This document shows, one piece after another, positions 51,428-59,925 of a stretch of DNA of 64,000 bases (position 1 is the first letter of the stretch; the number at the start of each line of letters is the position of its first letter). A model generated the notes under the pieces. It was not told where the DNA came from. It made no database searches and saw only the letters and a list, made by a program, of their open reading frames with translations. Made by a program: the position numbers and the translations under genes. Source of the stretch: an uncultured Oscillospiraceae bacterium (lineage in GTDB: Bacteria; Bacillota; Clostridia; Oscillospirales; Oscillospiraceae); NCBI GenBank assembly GCA_900763705.1, contig CAAFLG010000022.1, positions 13,383 through 77,382 of the forward strand, written 5' to 3'.

Positions 51428-51684
51428 GCAATCAGAAGAATGCGTGGATGAGGACAAGTAAGCCCCTCCCCCGCGGCAAAGAGAACCGCCAGTTTGGTGA
51501 AAGGCGGGACGCGGCAGGGCCGAATATCACCTCGGAGCAGCCGGACTGAACTCATGAGTAAGGCCGGACGGGTACGACCGTTATATCGCAGCATTTGAGC
51601 GGCTGTGCAAGACACAGCAAGAAGAGTGGTACCGCAGAGGTCAGCGCCTTTGTCTCTTTATGGGGACAGGGCGCGTATTTTTTA
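51428..51684 (+). promoter_or_regulatory. T-box leader, isoleucine-specific
   Basis: The T-box sequence AGAGTGGTACCGCAG (51623-51637) has the UGGU that pairs with the tRNA acceptor end (discriminator A). In Stem I, GAATATCACC gives specifier ATC (51526-51528), an isoleucine codon. The terminator GCGCCTT-TGTCTC/GGGACA-GGCGC (51644-51674) is followed by TATTTTTT. Uncharged tRNA-Ile should allow read-through into ileS. Confidence 0.93.
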
Positions 51685-51686
51685 AT

Positions 51687-51805
51687 AAAGAGGGGATTTC
51701 ATCCCCCCTTTAGAGTCCCCCGCACCAGTGACACAAGTCACTGGCGTCGCCGCCCAAGGCGGCTGGGTCGAGGAATTTTTGCCACGTACACGCCGCAGCA
51801 AAAAT
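51687..51805 (-). other. Hairpin cluster between T-box and ileS, possible diverged copy of the structured element
   Basis: Four stems are visible: 51687-51697/51701-51713 (imperfect), 51725-51732/51737-51744, an AGCCGCC/GGCGGC stem (about 51749-51764), and 51775-51782/51798-51805. On the minus strand the last stem follows TTGAT and its loop contains GCGGCGTGTACGT, matching the 13-nt loop of copies A-C at 9 of 13 positions. The internal layout differs, so kinship is only possible. The 178 bases between the T-box terminator and ileS hold no gene. Confidence 0.3.
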
Positions 51806-51867
51806 CAATTGCCTGCAATGACAACAACGAAAATATCGAAATTCATATAAATGTAAGGAGACGCAAC

Positions 51868-54648
51868 ATGGATTACAAAAGCACGCTGAATATGCCCAAG
51901 TCCGGCTTCCCGATGCGCGCGGGTCTTCCCAAGCGCGAGCCTGAGATGCTCAAGCACTGGGAGGAAATGGATCTCTACAACCTCATGCTCAAAAAGAACG
52001 AGGGCAAGCCCCGCTTCGCCCTGCACGACGGCCCTCCGTTCTCCAACGGCGGACTGCACATGGGTCACGCGCTCAACAAGTCCTTAAAGGACTTCATCAC
52101 CCGTTCCTACGCGATGCGCGGCTACTACACGCCGTATATCCCCGGCTGGGATAACCACGGTATGCCCATCGAGAGCGCCATCATCAAGCAGAACAAGCTC
52201 AACCACAAGGCCATGCCCGTTTCCGCCTTCCGCTCCGCCTGCCACGAGTTCGCCCAGCACTATATCGACGTGCAGATGGAAGGCTTCAAGCGCATCGGTG
52301 TGCTCGGCGACTGGGAGCATCCCTACAAGACCATGGACCCCGGCTTTGAGGCCGAGGAGGTCAAGGTTTTCGGCGATATGTACAAGAAGGGCTACATCTA
52401 CAAGGGCCTCAAGCCCGTTTACTGGTGCTATCACGACGAGACCGCTCTCGCCGAAGCGGAGATCGAGTATCAGGACGACCCCTGCACGACTGTGTACGTC
52501 AAGTTCCCGATGAACGACGATCTCGGCAAGCTCAGCCACCTCGACAAGTCCAAGCTCAACTTCGTCATCTGGACGACCACGATCTGGACCCTGCCCGGCA
52601 ACCTTGCCATCGCCCTGCACCCCGACGAGAGCTACGCCATCGTGAAGAACGAGGCGAGCGGCGAGATGTACATCGTCGCCGAGGCGCTCGTCGAAAAGGT
52701 CATGAAGGTCGGCAATGTCGAGCACTACTCGATCGTCGAGACCCATCCCGGCAGCTTCTATGAAAATATGCTCGCCCAGCACCCGTTCCTGCCCAAGACG
52801 AGCCGTCTGGTGCTGGCCGACTATGTCACGATGGATTCCGGTACCGGCTGCGTCCACACCGCGCCCGGTTTCGGCGCGGACGACTATCAGACCTGCCGCC
52901 GCTACGGCATGGACATGGTCGTGCCCGTCAACGATCAGGGCCGCCACACCGACTATGCCGGAAAATATGAGGGGATGCTCGTTGAAGAGTCCAACCCCGT
53001 CATCCTTGCGGACATGAAGGAAGCAGGTTCCCTCTTCGCTTCCGAGGAGATCGTGCATAGCTATCCGCACTGCTGGCGCTGCAAGCACCCCATCATCTTC
53101 CGCGCCACCCCGCAGTGGTTCTGCTCCGTCGATTCCTTCAAGGACGAGGCCTGCGCCGCGTGCGATGATGTGCGCTGGGTCCCGGCGTGGGGCATTGAGC
53201 GCATGAAGAGCATGATCCGCGAGCGCGCCGACTGGTGCATCTCCCGCCAGCGCCGCTGGGGTCTGCCCATCCCTGTGTTCTACTGCAAGGACTGCGGCAA
53301 GCCCATCTGCACCGATGAGACCATCAAGGCCGTTTCCGACCTCTTCCGCGAAAAGGGCTCCAACGCCTGGTTCGATATGGAAGCTGCCGACATCCTGCCC
53401 AAGGGCTTCACCTGCCCGCACTGCGGCAAGAACGCCGGCTTCACCAAGGAAGAGGACACGCTTGACGGCTGGTTCGACTCCGGCTCCACGCACTTCGCGT
53501 CCATGAAGAAGGATCAGGGCTTCTGGCCCGCCACGATGTACCTCGAGGGTCTCGATCAGTACCGCGGCTGGTTCCAGTCTTCGCTGCTCACGGCGGTCGG
53601 CGCCTTCGGCGACGGCGCGCCCTTCAAGGAGTGCGTCACCCACGGCTGGACGGTCGACGGCGAGGGCAAGGCCATGCACAAGAGCCTTGGCAACGGCGTT
53701 GACCCGGCGGACGTGTTCAACGAGAACGGCGCGGATATCCTGCGCCTGTGGGCCGCCAGCGCGGACTATCACGCGGACGTCCGCTGCTCGAAGGAGATCT
53801 TCAAGCAGCTCAGCCAGAACTACCTCAAGTTCCGCAACACCTGCAAGTTCATGCTCGATAACCTTGTCGACTTCGACCCCGAGAAGCTGACAAGACCCGA
53901 GGATATGCCGGTGCTCGACCGCTGGCTCCTCACCAAGCTCAACGAGTTGATGGTGAAGGCCGAGCAGTCCTACTGCGACTATGAATTCCACATCATCACC
54001 CACGCGGTGAACGATTTCTGCGTCAACACGATGTCGAGCTTCTATCTCGATATCGTCAAGGACCGCCTCTACTGCGAGGGCGCGGACAGCGCCTCCCGCC
54101 GCAGTGCGCAGACGGCGCTCTATCTCACGCTCCACACGCTCGCAAAGCTCTTCGCGCCCATCCTCGCCTTCACCTGCGACGAGGTCTGGCTCGCCATGCC
54201 GCACACTGCCGAGGACGATGCGCGCAACGTCGTGCTCAACGAGATGAACAAGCCCTTTTCTGGCTATGCCCTCGACGAGGAGACCATGGCGCGCTGGGAG
54301 CGCATCATCGCGGTGCGCACCGTCGTCAACGGCGCGCTCGAAGAGGCGCGCGCGGCCAAGGTCATCGGCAAGAGCCTCGAGGCCGACGTGCACCTGACCG
54401 TGCCCGAGAGCGACCGCTTCCTTGCCGACGAGAGCGCCGAAGCGCTCGCCGATATCTTCATCGTCTCCAAGGTCGAGCTTGCCGTGGGCGACGCGCTCGC
54501 CGTCAAGGTCGATAACGCCGCCGGCACGAAGTGCCCGCGCTGCTGGAAACACTCCACCGAGGCGAATGCCGACGGTCTCTGCCCCCGCTGCGCCAAGGCG
54601 ACCTCGGAGCTGAACCGCTTCTGCGAGGAAGTCAAGGAGCTTCTCTAA
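51868..54648 (+). CDS. ileS: Isoleucyl-tRNA synthetase
   Basis: This 926-residue class I synthetase charges tRNA-Ile. It shows the HIGH-type motif HMGH, the editing domain (FVIWTTTIWTLPGN), WCISRQRRWG, and DQYRGWFQSS. The KMSKS site reads GKAMHKSLGN, so Lys-Met-Ser-Lys-Ser has become Ala-Met-His-Lys-Ser. A C-terminal zinc finger (CPRCWKHS...CPRCAK) is present. The ATG at 51868 follows AAGGAG; an upstream open frame runs through the T-box and is not coding. Control is by the T-box at 51428. Confidence 0.97.
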   Translation: MDYKSTLNMPKSGFPMRAGLPKREPEMLKHWEEMDLYNLMLKKNEGKPRFALHDGPPFSNGGLHMGHALNKSLKDFITRSYAMRGYYTPYIPGWDNHGMPIESAIIKQNKLNHKAMPVSAFRSACHEFAQHYIDVQMEGFKRIGVLGDWEHPYKTMDPGFEAEEVKVFGDMYKKGYIYKGLKPVYWCYHDETALAEAEIEYQDDPCTTVYVKFPMNDDLGKLSHLDKSKLNFVIWTTTIWTLPGNLAIALHPDESYAIVKNEASGEMYIVAEALVEKVMKVGNVEHYSIVETHPGSFYENMLAQHPFLPKTSRLVLADYVTMDSGTGCVHTAPGFGADDYQTCRRYGMDMVVPVNDQGRHTDYAGKYEGMLVEESNPVILADMKEAGSLFASEEIVHSYPHCWRCKHPIIFRATPQWFCSVDSFKDEACAACDDVRWVPAWGIERMKSMIRERADWCISRQRRWGLPIPVFYCKDCGKPICTDETIKAVSDLFREKGSNAWFDMEAADILPKGFTCPHCGKNAGFTKEEDTLDGWFDSGSTHFASMKKDQGFWPATMYLEGLDQYRGWFQSSLLTAVGAFGDGAPFKECVTHGWTVDGEGKAMHKSLGNGVDPADVFNENGADILRLWAASADYHADVRCSKEIFKQLSQNYLKFRNTCKFMLDNLVDFDPEKLTRPEDMPVLDRWLLTKLNELMVKAEQSYCDYEFHIITHAVNDFCVNTMSSFYLDIVKDRLYCEGADSASRRSAQTALYLTLHTLAKLFAPILAFTCDEVWLAMPHTAEDDARNVVLNEMNKPFSGYALDEETMARWERIIAVRTVVNGALEEARAAKVIGKSLEADVHLTVPESDRFLADESAEALADIFIVSKVELAVGDALAVKVDNAAGTKCPRCWKHSTEANADGLCPRCAKATSELNRFCEEVKELL

Positions 54649-54658
54649 GCCTTCGTTC

Positions 54659-54695
54659 CCTGCGGGCGGTCTTCTGGCCGCCCGCAGCGCATTTT
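54659..54695 (+). terminator. Terminator after ileS
   Basis: CTGCGGGCGG pairs with CCGCCCGCAG around a short loop (about 54660-54688), followed by CGCATTTT. Confidence 0.6.
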
Positions 54696-54743
54696 CCATC
54701 CGTCTTATCCCCGACCCGCTCATAGCAGAAAGGAATCCCACCC

Positions 54744-55232
54744 ATGCACTTTGACACCAAAAAGCTCACCCGCTGCGCGCTCATCGCGGCTGTTTACGTC
54801 GCGCTGACGATGCTCTCCAACGCCCTGAACCTTGCCTACGGCCCCATCCAGCTCCGCTTTTCTGAAGCGATGACGGTGCTGCCGTTTCTGATGCCCGAGG
54901 CAAGCTGGGGCCTCTTTATCGGCTGCGTACTCTCCAATGTTTTAAGTCCCTACGGCCCGCTCGATATGATCGTCGGCTCGGCAGCCACGCTGCTCGCAGC
55001 GCTCCTCACCGCCCGCTGCCGCAAAAAATGGACGGCCGCGCTGCCGCCCGTGCTCTGCAACGCCATCCTCATCGGCGCGCTCATCGCGTGGGAGGAAGCG
55101 GGCACAGGCAACGCCTTCCCGCCGGCCTTTTTCTACAACGCCCTCACCGTGGGCCTCGGCGAGGCGGTCGCCTGCTATGCGCTCGGCCTTCCCCTGCTCG
55201 GCATGATCGAAAAGCGCATCAAGCTGAACTGA
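54744..55232 (+). CDS. queT: Queuosine precursor transporter QueT
   Basis: This 162-residue membrane protein has five or six helices and the QueT-family signature LNLAYGPIQLRFSEA plus SNVLSPYGPLDMIVG. It is the substrate-binding S component of an energy-coupling-factor transporter for queuosine precursors. No preQ1 riboswitch is visible in the 95 bases upstream. AGAAAGGA precedes the ATG. No other queuosine genes are near. Confidence 0.9.
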   Translation: MHFDTKKLTRCALIAAVYVALTMLSNALNLAYGPIQLRFSEAMTVLPFLMPEASWGLFIGCVLSNVLSPYGPLDMIVGSAATLLAALLTARCRKKWTAALPPVLCNAILIGALIAWEEAGTGNAFPPAFFYNALTVGLGEAVACYALGLPLLGMIEKRIKLN

Positions 55233-55268
55233 AAAAAGAGGACTTCCGATCGGAAGTCCTCTTTTTAT
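55233..55268. terminator. Bidirectional terminator between queT and lipoprotein gene
   Basis: The 17-base arms 55233-55249 and 55250-55266 form a near-perfect palindrome with A- and T-rich ends. Confidence 0.85.
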
Positions 55269-55286
55269 CGCTTTTTTTGAAGATTC

Positions 55287-56405
55287 TTAGCCCACATACG
55301 GCTGGCTGCTCTCGATGTAGATGCCGCGGCCCGTCGACCAGCTGATGTTAAAGTTCAGCACCTTGCCGAGGTCGCGCAGCTTATAATAGGTGTAGCCGCC
55401 GCCCTGATCGTCGGTGAGCAAAATCGCGGTGAAGGGGATGGTCTCGCCGTAGATCTTTGTTGCGGCGTCGGCCTTCTGGTAGCGGCGGTCGCCGGAGAAC
55501 GAAGTCTTCATCTCCGTGCCGTTGGCGCTGTAGGCCGTGCCCGGCGTGATGACGACGCTGCCGTCCCAGTCGACGGCGAACTGCGCATTCGTGCCGTTTA
55601 AGACCGAGGCGATATCGCGCAGGCGGACATAGTTCGTCTCGCCGCCGTTCGCTCCGGGCAGCGCGTAGGTCTGGAAGGTCACGTCGTGTCCGTCGACCTC
55701 AACGGTCTGGCGGCGCATATAGGCCGTGCCGCTCGCGGGGATGTTCTCCTGCGTCACGCTGCCGAGCGGGCGCTGATAGGGCACGTCGGTCTGCGAGGTG
55801 GAGAAGCGGTAGGTGCCGGCGTTCAGCGCGAGGTAGTCGATCGAGACGCCCGCGCCCTCCACCGTGATGCCCGCGCCCTGACTGTACTGGACAAGATCGG
55901 CGGGGAAGGTGAAGCGGAAGGTCATCACCATGCCCTCGAGCAGCGCGTCGAGCTGCGCGTCGGAAGAATCGGGCAGCTGCTTGGAAAGCTCCTTTTTGAT
56001 CGCGCCGCGGCGGTCGGACTGGTCGTTCTGCACCGTCAGTGTCAGCCCGCCGTCGGAAGCGAGGGCAAGCGTTACCGCGCCGGGGGCGGCGGCAGCGCTC
56101 ACATCGGCGATCTCAGCGGTGACCTCAGCGAAGATCGCGTTGAATTCGTCGGGATTCGAGAACTGTTCGCTCGCCTGGTCGCCATAGTAGCCGCGGCCAT
56201 CGTAGCGGAAGTAGGAAAAGCCGTTCTCCGCCATCTTCTCGTGCATATTGAGCGCATTGACAAGTTCCTCTGAAAAGCCAAACTTTGCTTCGACCGTGCC
56301 GCCGCCGTCGGCGCGGAGGTCGGTGTCGGCCACCTCACACATGCAGCCGCCGAGCAGGGCGGCGAGCATTGAGAGCGAAAGCAAAACGGCAAAAAATTTC
56401 TTCAT
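55287..56405 (-). CDS. Lipoprotein with stalk/copper-amine-oxidase-N-like C-terminal domain
   Basis: The ATG at 56405 begins a lipoprotein signal peptide (KKFFAVLLSLSMLAALLGGC) with lipobox LGGC; the longer open frame upstream has no such start. The 372-residue protein has an exported central domain resembling secreted DUF3153-type lipoproteins (VEAKFGFSEELVNAL, MTFRFTFP). Its C-terminal half has two LRD-[IL] motifs (YVRLRDIASVLNG, YYKLRDLGKVLNF), typical of copper-amine-oxidase-N/stalk repeats common in gut Oscillospirales. Function unknown; likely cell-surface. Confidence 0.82.
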   Translation of the reverse strand: MKKFFAVLLSLSMLAALLGGCMCEVADTDLRADGGGTVEAKFGFSEELVNALNMHEKMAENGFSYFRYDGRGYYGDQASEQFSNPDEFNAIFAEVTAEIADVSAAAAPGAVTLALASDGGLTLTVQNDQSDRRGAIKKELSKQLPDSSDAQLDALLEGMVMTFRFTFPADLVQYSQGAGITVEGAGVSIDYLALNAGTYRFSTSQTDVPYQRPLGSVTQENIPASGTAYMRRQTVEVDGHDVTFQTYALPGANGGETNYVRLRDIASVLNGTNAQFAVDWDGSVVITPGTAYSANGTEMKTSFSGDRRYQKADAATKIYGETIPFTAILLTDDQGGGYTYYKLRDLGKVLNFNISWSTGRGIYIESSQPYVG

Positions 56406-56548
56406 GGTTCCATCGTCCTTTCCAAGAACTACCGCCATTTTACACGAATTTTTCTCCGATTGCAAGCAGCGCGGCCGCATCGGGCGTGGAAAAAGAGGGA
56501 AAAACGCAGCTTTTTTTGCAAAAAGGCCGGATATTTCTGAAAAAACGC

Positions 56549-56576
56549 TTGACTTTGGGGGATGATTTTGTATAAT
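56549..56576 (+). promoter_or_regulatory. Promoter of rpsF operon
   Basis: TTGACT (56549-56554), 16-bp spacer, TATAAT (56571-56576). The leader of about 80 nt has small pairings (CACACAAAGGATGTGTG); an S6/S18 autoregulatory site may lie here but is not proven. Confidence 0.8.
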
Positions 56577-56663
56577 AGTAGAGCTTGTAATTTGCATACA
56601 GGCAGATCCTTGCTCACACAAAGGATGTGTGGGCCATCAGTCCAAAAGGAGGTGCAACCAAGA

Positions 56664-56960
56664 ATGGCTAAGATTTCCGCAAACTATGAGGTCGTTTTCA
56701 TCATGGACGGCAGACTGCCCGAAGAGCAGGTCGCCGCTCTGACCGAAAAGTTCAAGACCCTCGTGGAGCAGAACAGCACGGCTATGGAGGTTGAGGAGTG
56801 GGGCAAGCGCAAGCTGGCCTACGCCATCAACTACATCACCGAAGGCTACTATGTTCTGATCTCCTTCACCAGCGCGCCCGATTTCCCCAAGGAATTGGAC
56901 CGTATCCTCGGCATTACCGATGGTATCATCCGCTCCATGATCGTCTGCAAGGGCGAGTAA
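56664..56960 (+). CDS. rpsF: 30S ribosomal protein S6
   Basis: This 98-residue protein has the S6 fold and the typical NYEVVFIMDGRLPEEQVAAL and WGKRKLAYAINYITEGYYVL segments. It binds S18 on the platform of the small subunit. It is first in rpsF-ssb-rpsR, with AAAAGGAGG ahead of the ATG. Confidence 0.97.
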   Translation: MAKISANYEVVFIMDGRLPEEQVAALTEKFKTLVEQNSTAMEVEEWGKRKLAYAINYITEGYYVLISFTSAPDFPKELDRILGITDGIIRSMIVCKGE

Positions 56961-56973
56961 GGAGGAACGCGCT

Positions 56974-57417
56974 ATGTTGAACCGTATCGTCATCATGGGT
57001 CGCCTGACCCGTGACCCCGAGCTGCGCCGCACGCAGAACGGCACGGCGGTGACGTCTTTCTCCGTCGCGGTAGACCGCGACTTCAAAAGCCGCGAGAGCG
57101 GCGAGAAGGCCACCGATTTCATCGACGTAGTCGCCTGGCGCCAGACCGCTGAATTTGTCTGCCAGTACTTCACCAAGGGCCGCATGGCCGTGGTCGAGGG
57201 CCGGCTTCAGATCCGCGACTGGAAAGACAAGGATGGCAACAACCGCCGTAGCGCGGAAGTGGTTGCCGACAACATTTATTTCGGCGACAGCAAGCGCGAC
57301 AGCCAGTCGGGCGGCGATTACGCGCCCCCCGCTTACGGCTCCCCTGCTGAGAGCTATACCGCTCCTGCGGGCGGCGGCTTTGCCGAAATTGAAGAGGACG
57401 GCGAGCTGCCGTTCTAA
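56974..57417 (+). CDS. ssb: Single-stranded DNA-binding protein
   Basis: This 147-residue SSB has the OB-fold start MLNRIVIMGRLTRDPELRRT, FIDVVAWRQTAEF, and the acidic C-terminal tip EEDGELPF that recruits repair proteins. It is between rpsF and rpsR, the conserved order. AAGGAGG precedes the ATG. Confidence 0.97.
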   Translation: MLNRIVIMGRLTRDPELRRTQNGTAVTSFSVAVDRDFKSRESGEKATDFIDVVAWRQTAEFVCQYFTKGRMAVVEGRLQIRDWKDKDGNNRRSAEVVADNIYFGDSKRDSQSGGDYAPPAYGSPAESYTAPAGGGFAEIEEDGELPF

Positions 57418-57459
57418 TGTGGGTACGAAAGCCCCAATTCTGATAAGGAGGAATCATCC

Positions 57460-57717
57460 ATGGCTATGGAACGCGAAAACAGAGCCCCTCGCGCCGGCGG
57501 CCCCAACCGCAAGCGCAAAAAGGTGTGCCAGTTCTGCGTTGACAAGTGCGAGTATATCGACTATAAGGACGCCGCCAAGCTGCGCCGCTTCATCTCCGAG
57601 CGTTCGAAGATCCTGCCCCGCAGAACCACCGGTACCTGCGCGATGCATCAGCGTCAGCTGACCGAGGCGATCAAGCGCGCCCGTCAGATCGCTCTGCTCC
57701 CCTTCGTCACCGAATAA
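57460..57717 (+). CDS. rpsR: 30S ribosomal protein S18
   Basis: This 85-residue protein has CQFCVDKCEYIDYKD and the core LRRFISERSKILPRRTTGTCAMHQRQL typical of S18. The three Cys residues in the N-terminal part suggest the zinc-binding (C+) form. AAGGAGG precedes the ATG; a second in-frame ATG lies two codons later. Confidence 0.97.
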   Translation: MAMERENRAPRAGGPNRKRKKVCQFCVDKCEYIDYKDAAKLRRFISERSKILPRRTTGTCAMHQRQLTEAIKRARQIALLPFVTE

Positions 57718-57731
57718 GGAACAAAGACTTG

Positions 57732-57766
57732 AAAAAAGAGCTGTCCATCAGGACAGCTCTTTTTTA
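57732..57766. terminator. Bidirectional terminator between rpsR and MATE gene
   Basis: A 15-bp stem (57732-57746 with 57751-57765) with an ATCA loop. Confidence 0.85.
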
Positions 57767-59128
57767 CGCTTTTCTGGATGCGCCGAGGGGGACGACGATC
57801 TTTTTGTAGCTGTAGAGGAAGTAGAAGATCTCGGCAGCGCCCGTGATGATCCAGGAGAAGGGGTAGAGCAGGTAGAGCGAGGAGATCGTGTGGAAATAGG
57901 CGAAGACCGTGTAGATCCAGATCACGCGGAACACGCACGAGCCAAGGAAGACGAAGATCATCGGCACAAGGCCCTTGCCGATGCCGCGCGCGGCGGCGGT
58001 GGTGTCGTCCATCAGCGCGGAGAGGGGGAAGACAAAGCACATGATCCGGATGCGCTCAAGGCCCGCGTCGATAACGGCGGACTCGGAGGTGAAGAGGGAG
58101 AGGAACTCCCGTCCGAAGAGCAGGAAGAGCATCCCGAAAAAGCCCGCGACGAAGGCGGAGTAAGCGAGCGTGAGGAGATAGCTCTTGCGCACGCGGTCCG
58201 CCTTGCCCGCGCCGTAGTTCTGCCCGACGAAGCTCGAGCAGGCGATGTAGAAGGCGTTCATCACCGCGTAAACGAGGTTATCGATGTTGCCCGCGGCGGA
58301 GTTGCCCTCGACAACGACGGTGCTGAAGGAGTTGATGCCCGCCTGGATGAAGAGGTTTGCGACCGAGAAGATGGCGTTCTGCAAGCCCGCGGGAACGCCG
58401 ATGGCCAGAACGTGCATCGCCTTATCCTTGTGGAAGGAGAGCCCCTTGACGGGCAGGCGGTAGATGTCCTTGCTGCGCAGCAGCGAGCAGAGGATCAGTC
58501 CTGCCGAAACGCACTGCGAGATCATACTTGCAAGCGCCACGCCGTCGGTCGACATACCGAGGCCGATGACGAACGTGAGGTCGAGGATGACGTTCAGCAC
58601 GCCCGCGACGGAGAGGAACAGCAGCGGTGTTTTCGTGTTGCCGACGGCGTTCAGCACGCCGCTGCCGTAGTTGTAGAGCGCGGCGGCGGGCATACCCAAA
58701 AAGTAAATGCGGAGGTAAAGCTCCGCGCCGTCGATGAGGTCGTCGCGCGTGTTGAGCAGCTCAAGAAGCGGCCGGGCGAAGATGAGGCCCAGCGCCAGCA
58801 TCAGAATACCCGCCGCGAGGCAGACGATGAACGACGTGCCGACCGACTCGCGCACGTTCTTTTCGCTGCGCGCGCCGAAGTGCGTGGCGACGAGCACGTT
58901 CACGCCGCTGCCAAGGCCCATCAGAAAGCCTGTGAAGAGGAAGACGAGCGTTGTGGTCGAGCCGACCGAGCCCATGGCGGCGGAACTTGAAAAGCGGCCG
59001 ACCACAGCAAGGTCGACCATACTAAAAAGCATTTGCAGAAGATTCGTGAACATCAGCGGCATGGAAAAGGCAATGATCTGCCGGCTGAGACGGCCTTCCG
59101 TCATATTGAGCGTGTTGCTGCGCGCCAT
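57764..59128 (-). CDS. MATE-family efflux transporter (second of two)
   Basis: This 454-residue protein has 12 predicted helices and MATE features: MTEGRLSRQIIAFSMPLMFTNLLQ, DLAVVGRF, PAGLQNAIFSVANLFIQAGIN, FVGQNYGAGKADRVRK and a final Lys/Arg tail. The substrate is unknown. AAAGGAGGG lies before the ATG. It is similar in type to the MATE gene at 39244 but belongs to a different subgroup. Confidence 0.92.
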   Translation of the reverse strand: MARSNTLNMTEGRLSRQIIAFSMPLMFTNLLQMLFSMVDLAVVGRFSSSAAMGSVGSTTTLVFLFTGFLMGLGSGVNVLVATHFGARSEKNVRESVGTSFIVCLAAGILMLALGLIFARPLLELLNTRDDLIDGAELYLRIYFLGMPAAALYNYGSGVLNAVGNTKTPLLFLSVAGVLNVILDLTFVIGLGMSTDGVALASMISQCVSAGLILCSLLRSKDIYRLPVKGLSFHKDKAMHVLAIGVPAGLQNAIFSVANLFIQAGINSFSTVVVEGNSAAGNIDNLVYAVMNAFYIACSSFVGQNYGAGKADRVRKSYLLTLAYSAFVAGFFGMLFLLFGREFLSLFTSESAVIDAGLERIRIMCFVFPLSALMDDTTAAARGIGKGLVPMIFVFLGSCVFRVIWIYTVFAYFHTISSLYLLYPFSWIITGAAEIFYFLYSYKKIVVPLGASRKA

Positions 59129-59290
59129 GACGGGTCCCTCCTTTGGAAATAAGCGTTAAAGTCTTACTCTTATAGCATACTTTTGAGTGCTTTGCAAGCG
59201 CCCGTTTCCGCATTTTCTTCTGTTTTGCAAAAAATGCGGAAAAATAAAGGAAAAATTTTCGAAAAGCAGGCGAAAGCCCTGCAAAAACGC

Positions 59291-59319
59291 TTGCAATCGG
59301 TGATTTGTTGTGATAGTAT
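59291..59319 (+). promoter_or_regulatory. Promoter of rimP-nusA-infB operon
   Basis: TTGCAA (59291-59296), 17-bp spacer, TAGTAT (59314-59319). The leader of about 90 nt shows no strong fold. Confidence 0.65.
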
Positions 59320-59414
59320 ACCTGTGTTATGGATGCAGGAAACGCGAGAGTGGACCGTTTGGCCCGCTCTTTCTTTTGCAAATTTTGGAAAAAACACGGA
59401 CTGCGAGGGATAAG

Positions 59415-59870
59415 ATGAAAAAGGTGACCGAAGTCGTGCGCGAGCTGGCGCTTCCCGTTGTGGAGGAGAACGGCTGCAAGCTGTGGGATGTGGAATATGT
59501 CCGCGAGGCGGGACAGTGGTATCTGCGGCTGTATATCGATAAGGACGGCGGCGTGAACATCCTCGACTGCGAGGCCATCTCCCGCGCCATGAGCGATATC
59601 CTTGACGAGGCCGACCCCATTGAGTCGAGCTATATTTTCGAGGTCGCGTCCGCCGGCGCGGAGCGTCCGCTCAAGAGACCCAGCGACTTTGAGCAGTTCA
59701 TGGGCTCGCCCGTGCTTTTGAAGACCTACAAGCCCGTCGACGGACGCAAGGAGTTTTCCGGCGATCTTGCGGGCTACGATGACGGCGCTGTGACGCTGCG
59801 CATCGGCGAAGAGGAGCGGCGCTTTGAAAAGGACGCGGTGGCGCTCGTGCGCCTGCGCTGCGATTTCTGA
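59415..59870 (+). CDS. rimP: Ribosome maturation factor RimP
   Basis: This 151-residue protein helps assemble the 30S subunit. The N-terminal domain has GCKLWDVEYVREAGQWYLRLYID and CEAISRAMSDILDE; FEVASAGAERPLKRPSDF is the strongest family block, followed by an Sm-like C-terminal domain. The ATG at 59415 follows GAGGGATAA. It starts the operon. Confidence 0.95.
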   Translation: MKKVTEVVRELALPVVEENGCKLWDVEYVREAGQWYLRLYIDKDGGVNILDCEAISRAMSDILDEADPIESSYIFEVASAGAERPLKRPSDFEQFMGSPVLLKTYKPVDGRKEFSGDLAGYDDGAVTLRIGEEERRFEKDAVALVRLRCDF

Positions 59871-59925
59871 TAGGAATACCACTGACGTTTATCATACAGA
59901 ATATAAAATTAAGGAGCAACTACTC

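Noticed and set aside
51595..51867. N-terminal extension of ileS through the leader
   Set aside because: This part is the T-box antiterminator and terminator; the ATG at 51868 has a ribosome binding site and matches the normal IleS start.
52084..54741. An 885-codon open frame on the strand opposite ileS
   Set aside because: It lies entirely antisense to a certain gene. In GC-rich DNA with strong third-position bias such long shadow frames are common, and the translation has no recognisable domain.
54649..54743. Search for a preQ1 riboswitch before queT
   Set aside because: The interval holds only the ileS terminator hairpin and a pyrimidine-rich stretch; no preQ1 aptamer core is visible.
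56577..56663. Possible S6-S18 autoregulatory leader of rpsF
   Set aside because: Short pairings exist, but I could not place the conserved CCG-bulged hairpin with confidence, so it was only mentioned in the promoter entry.
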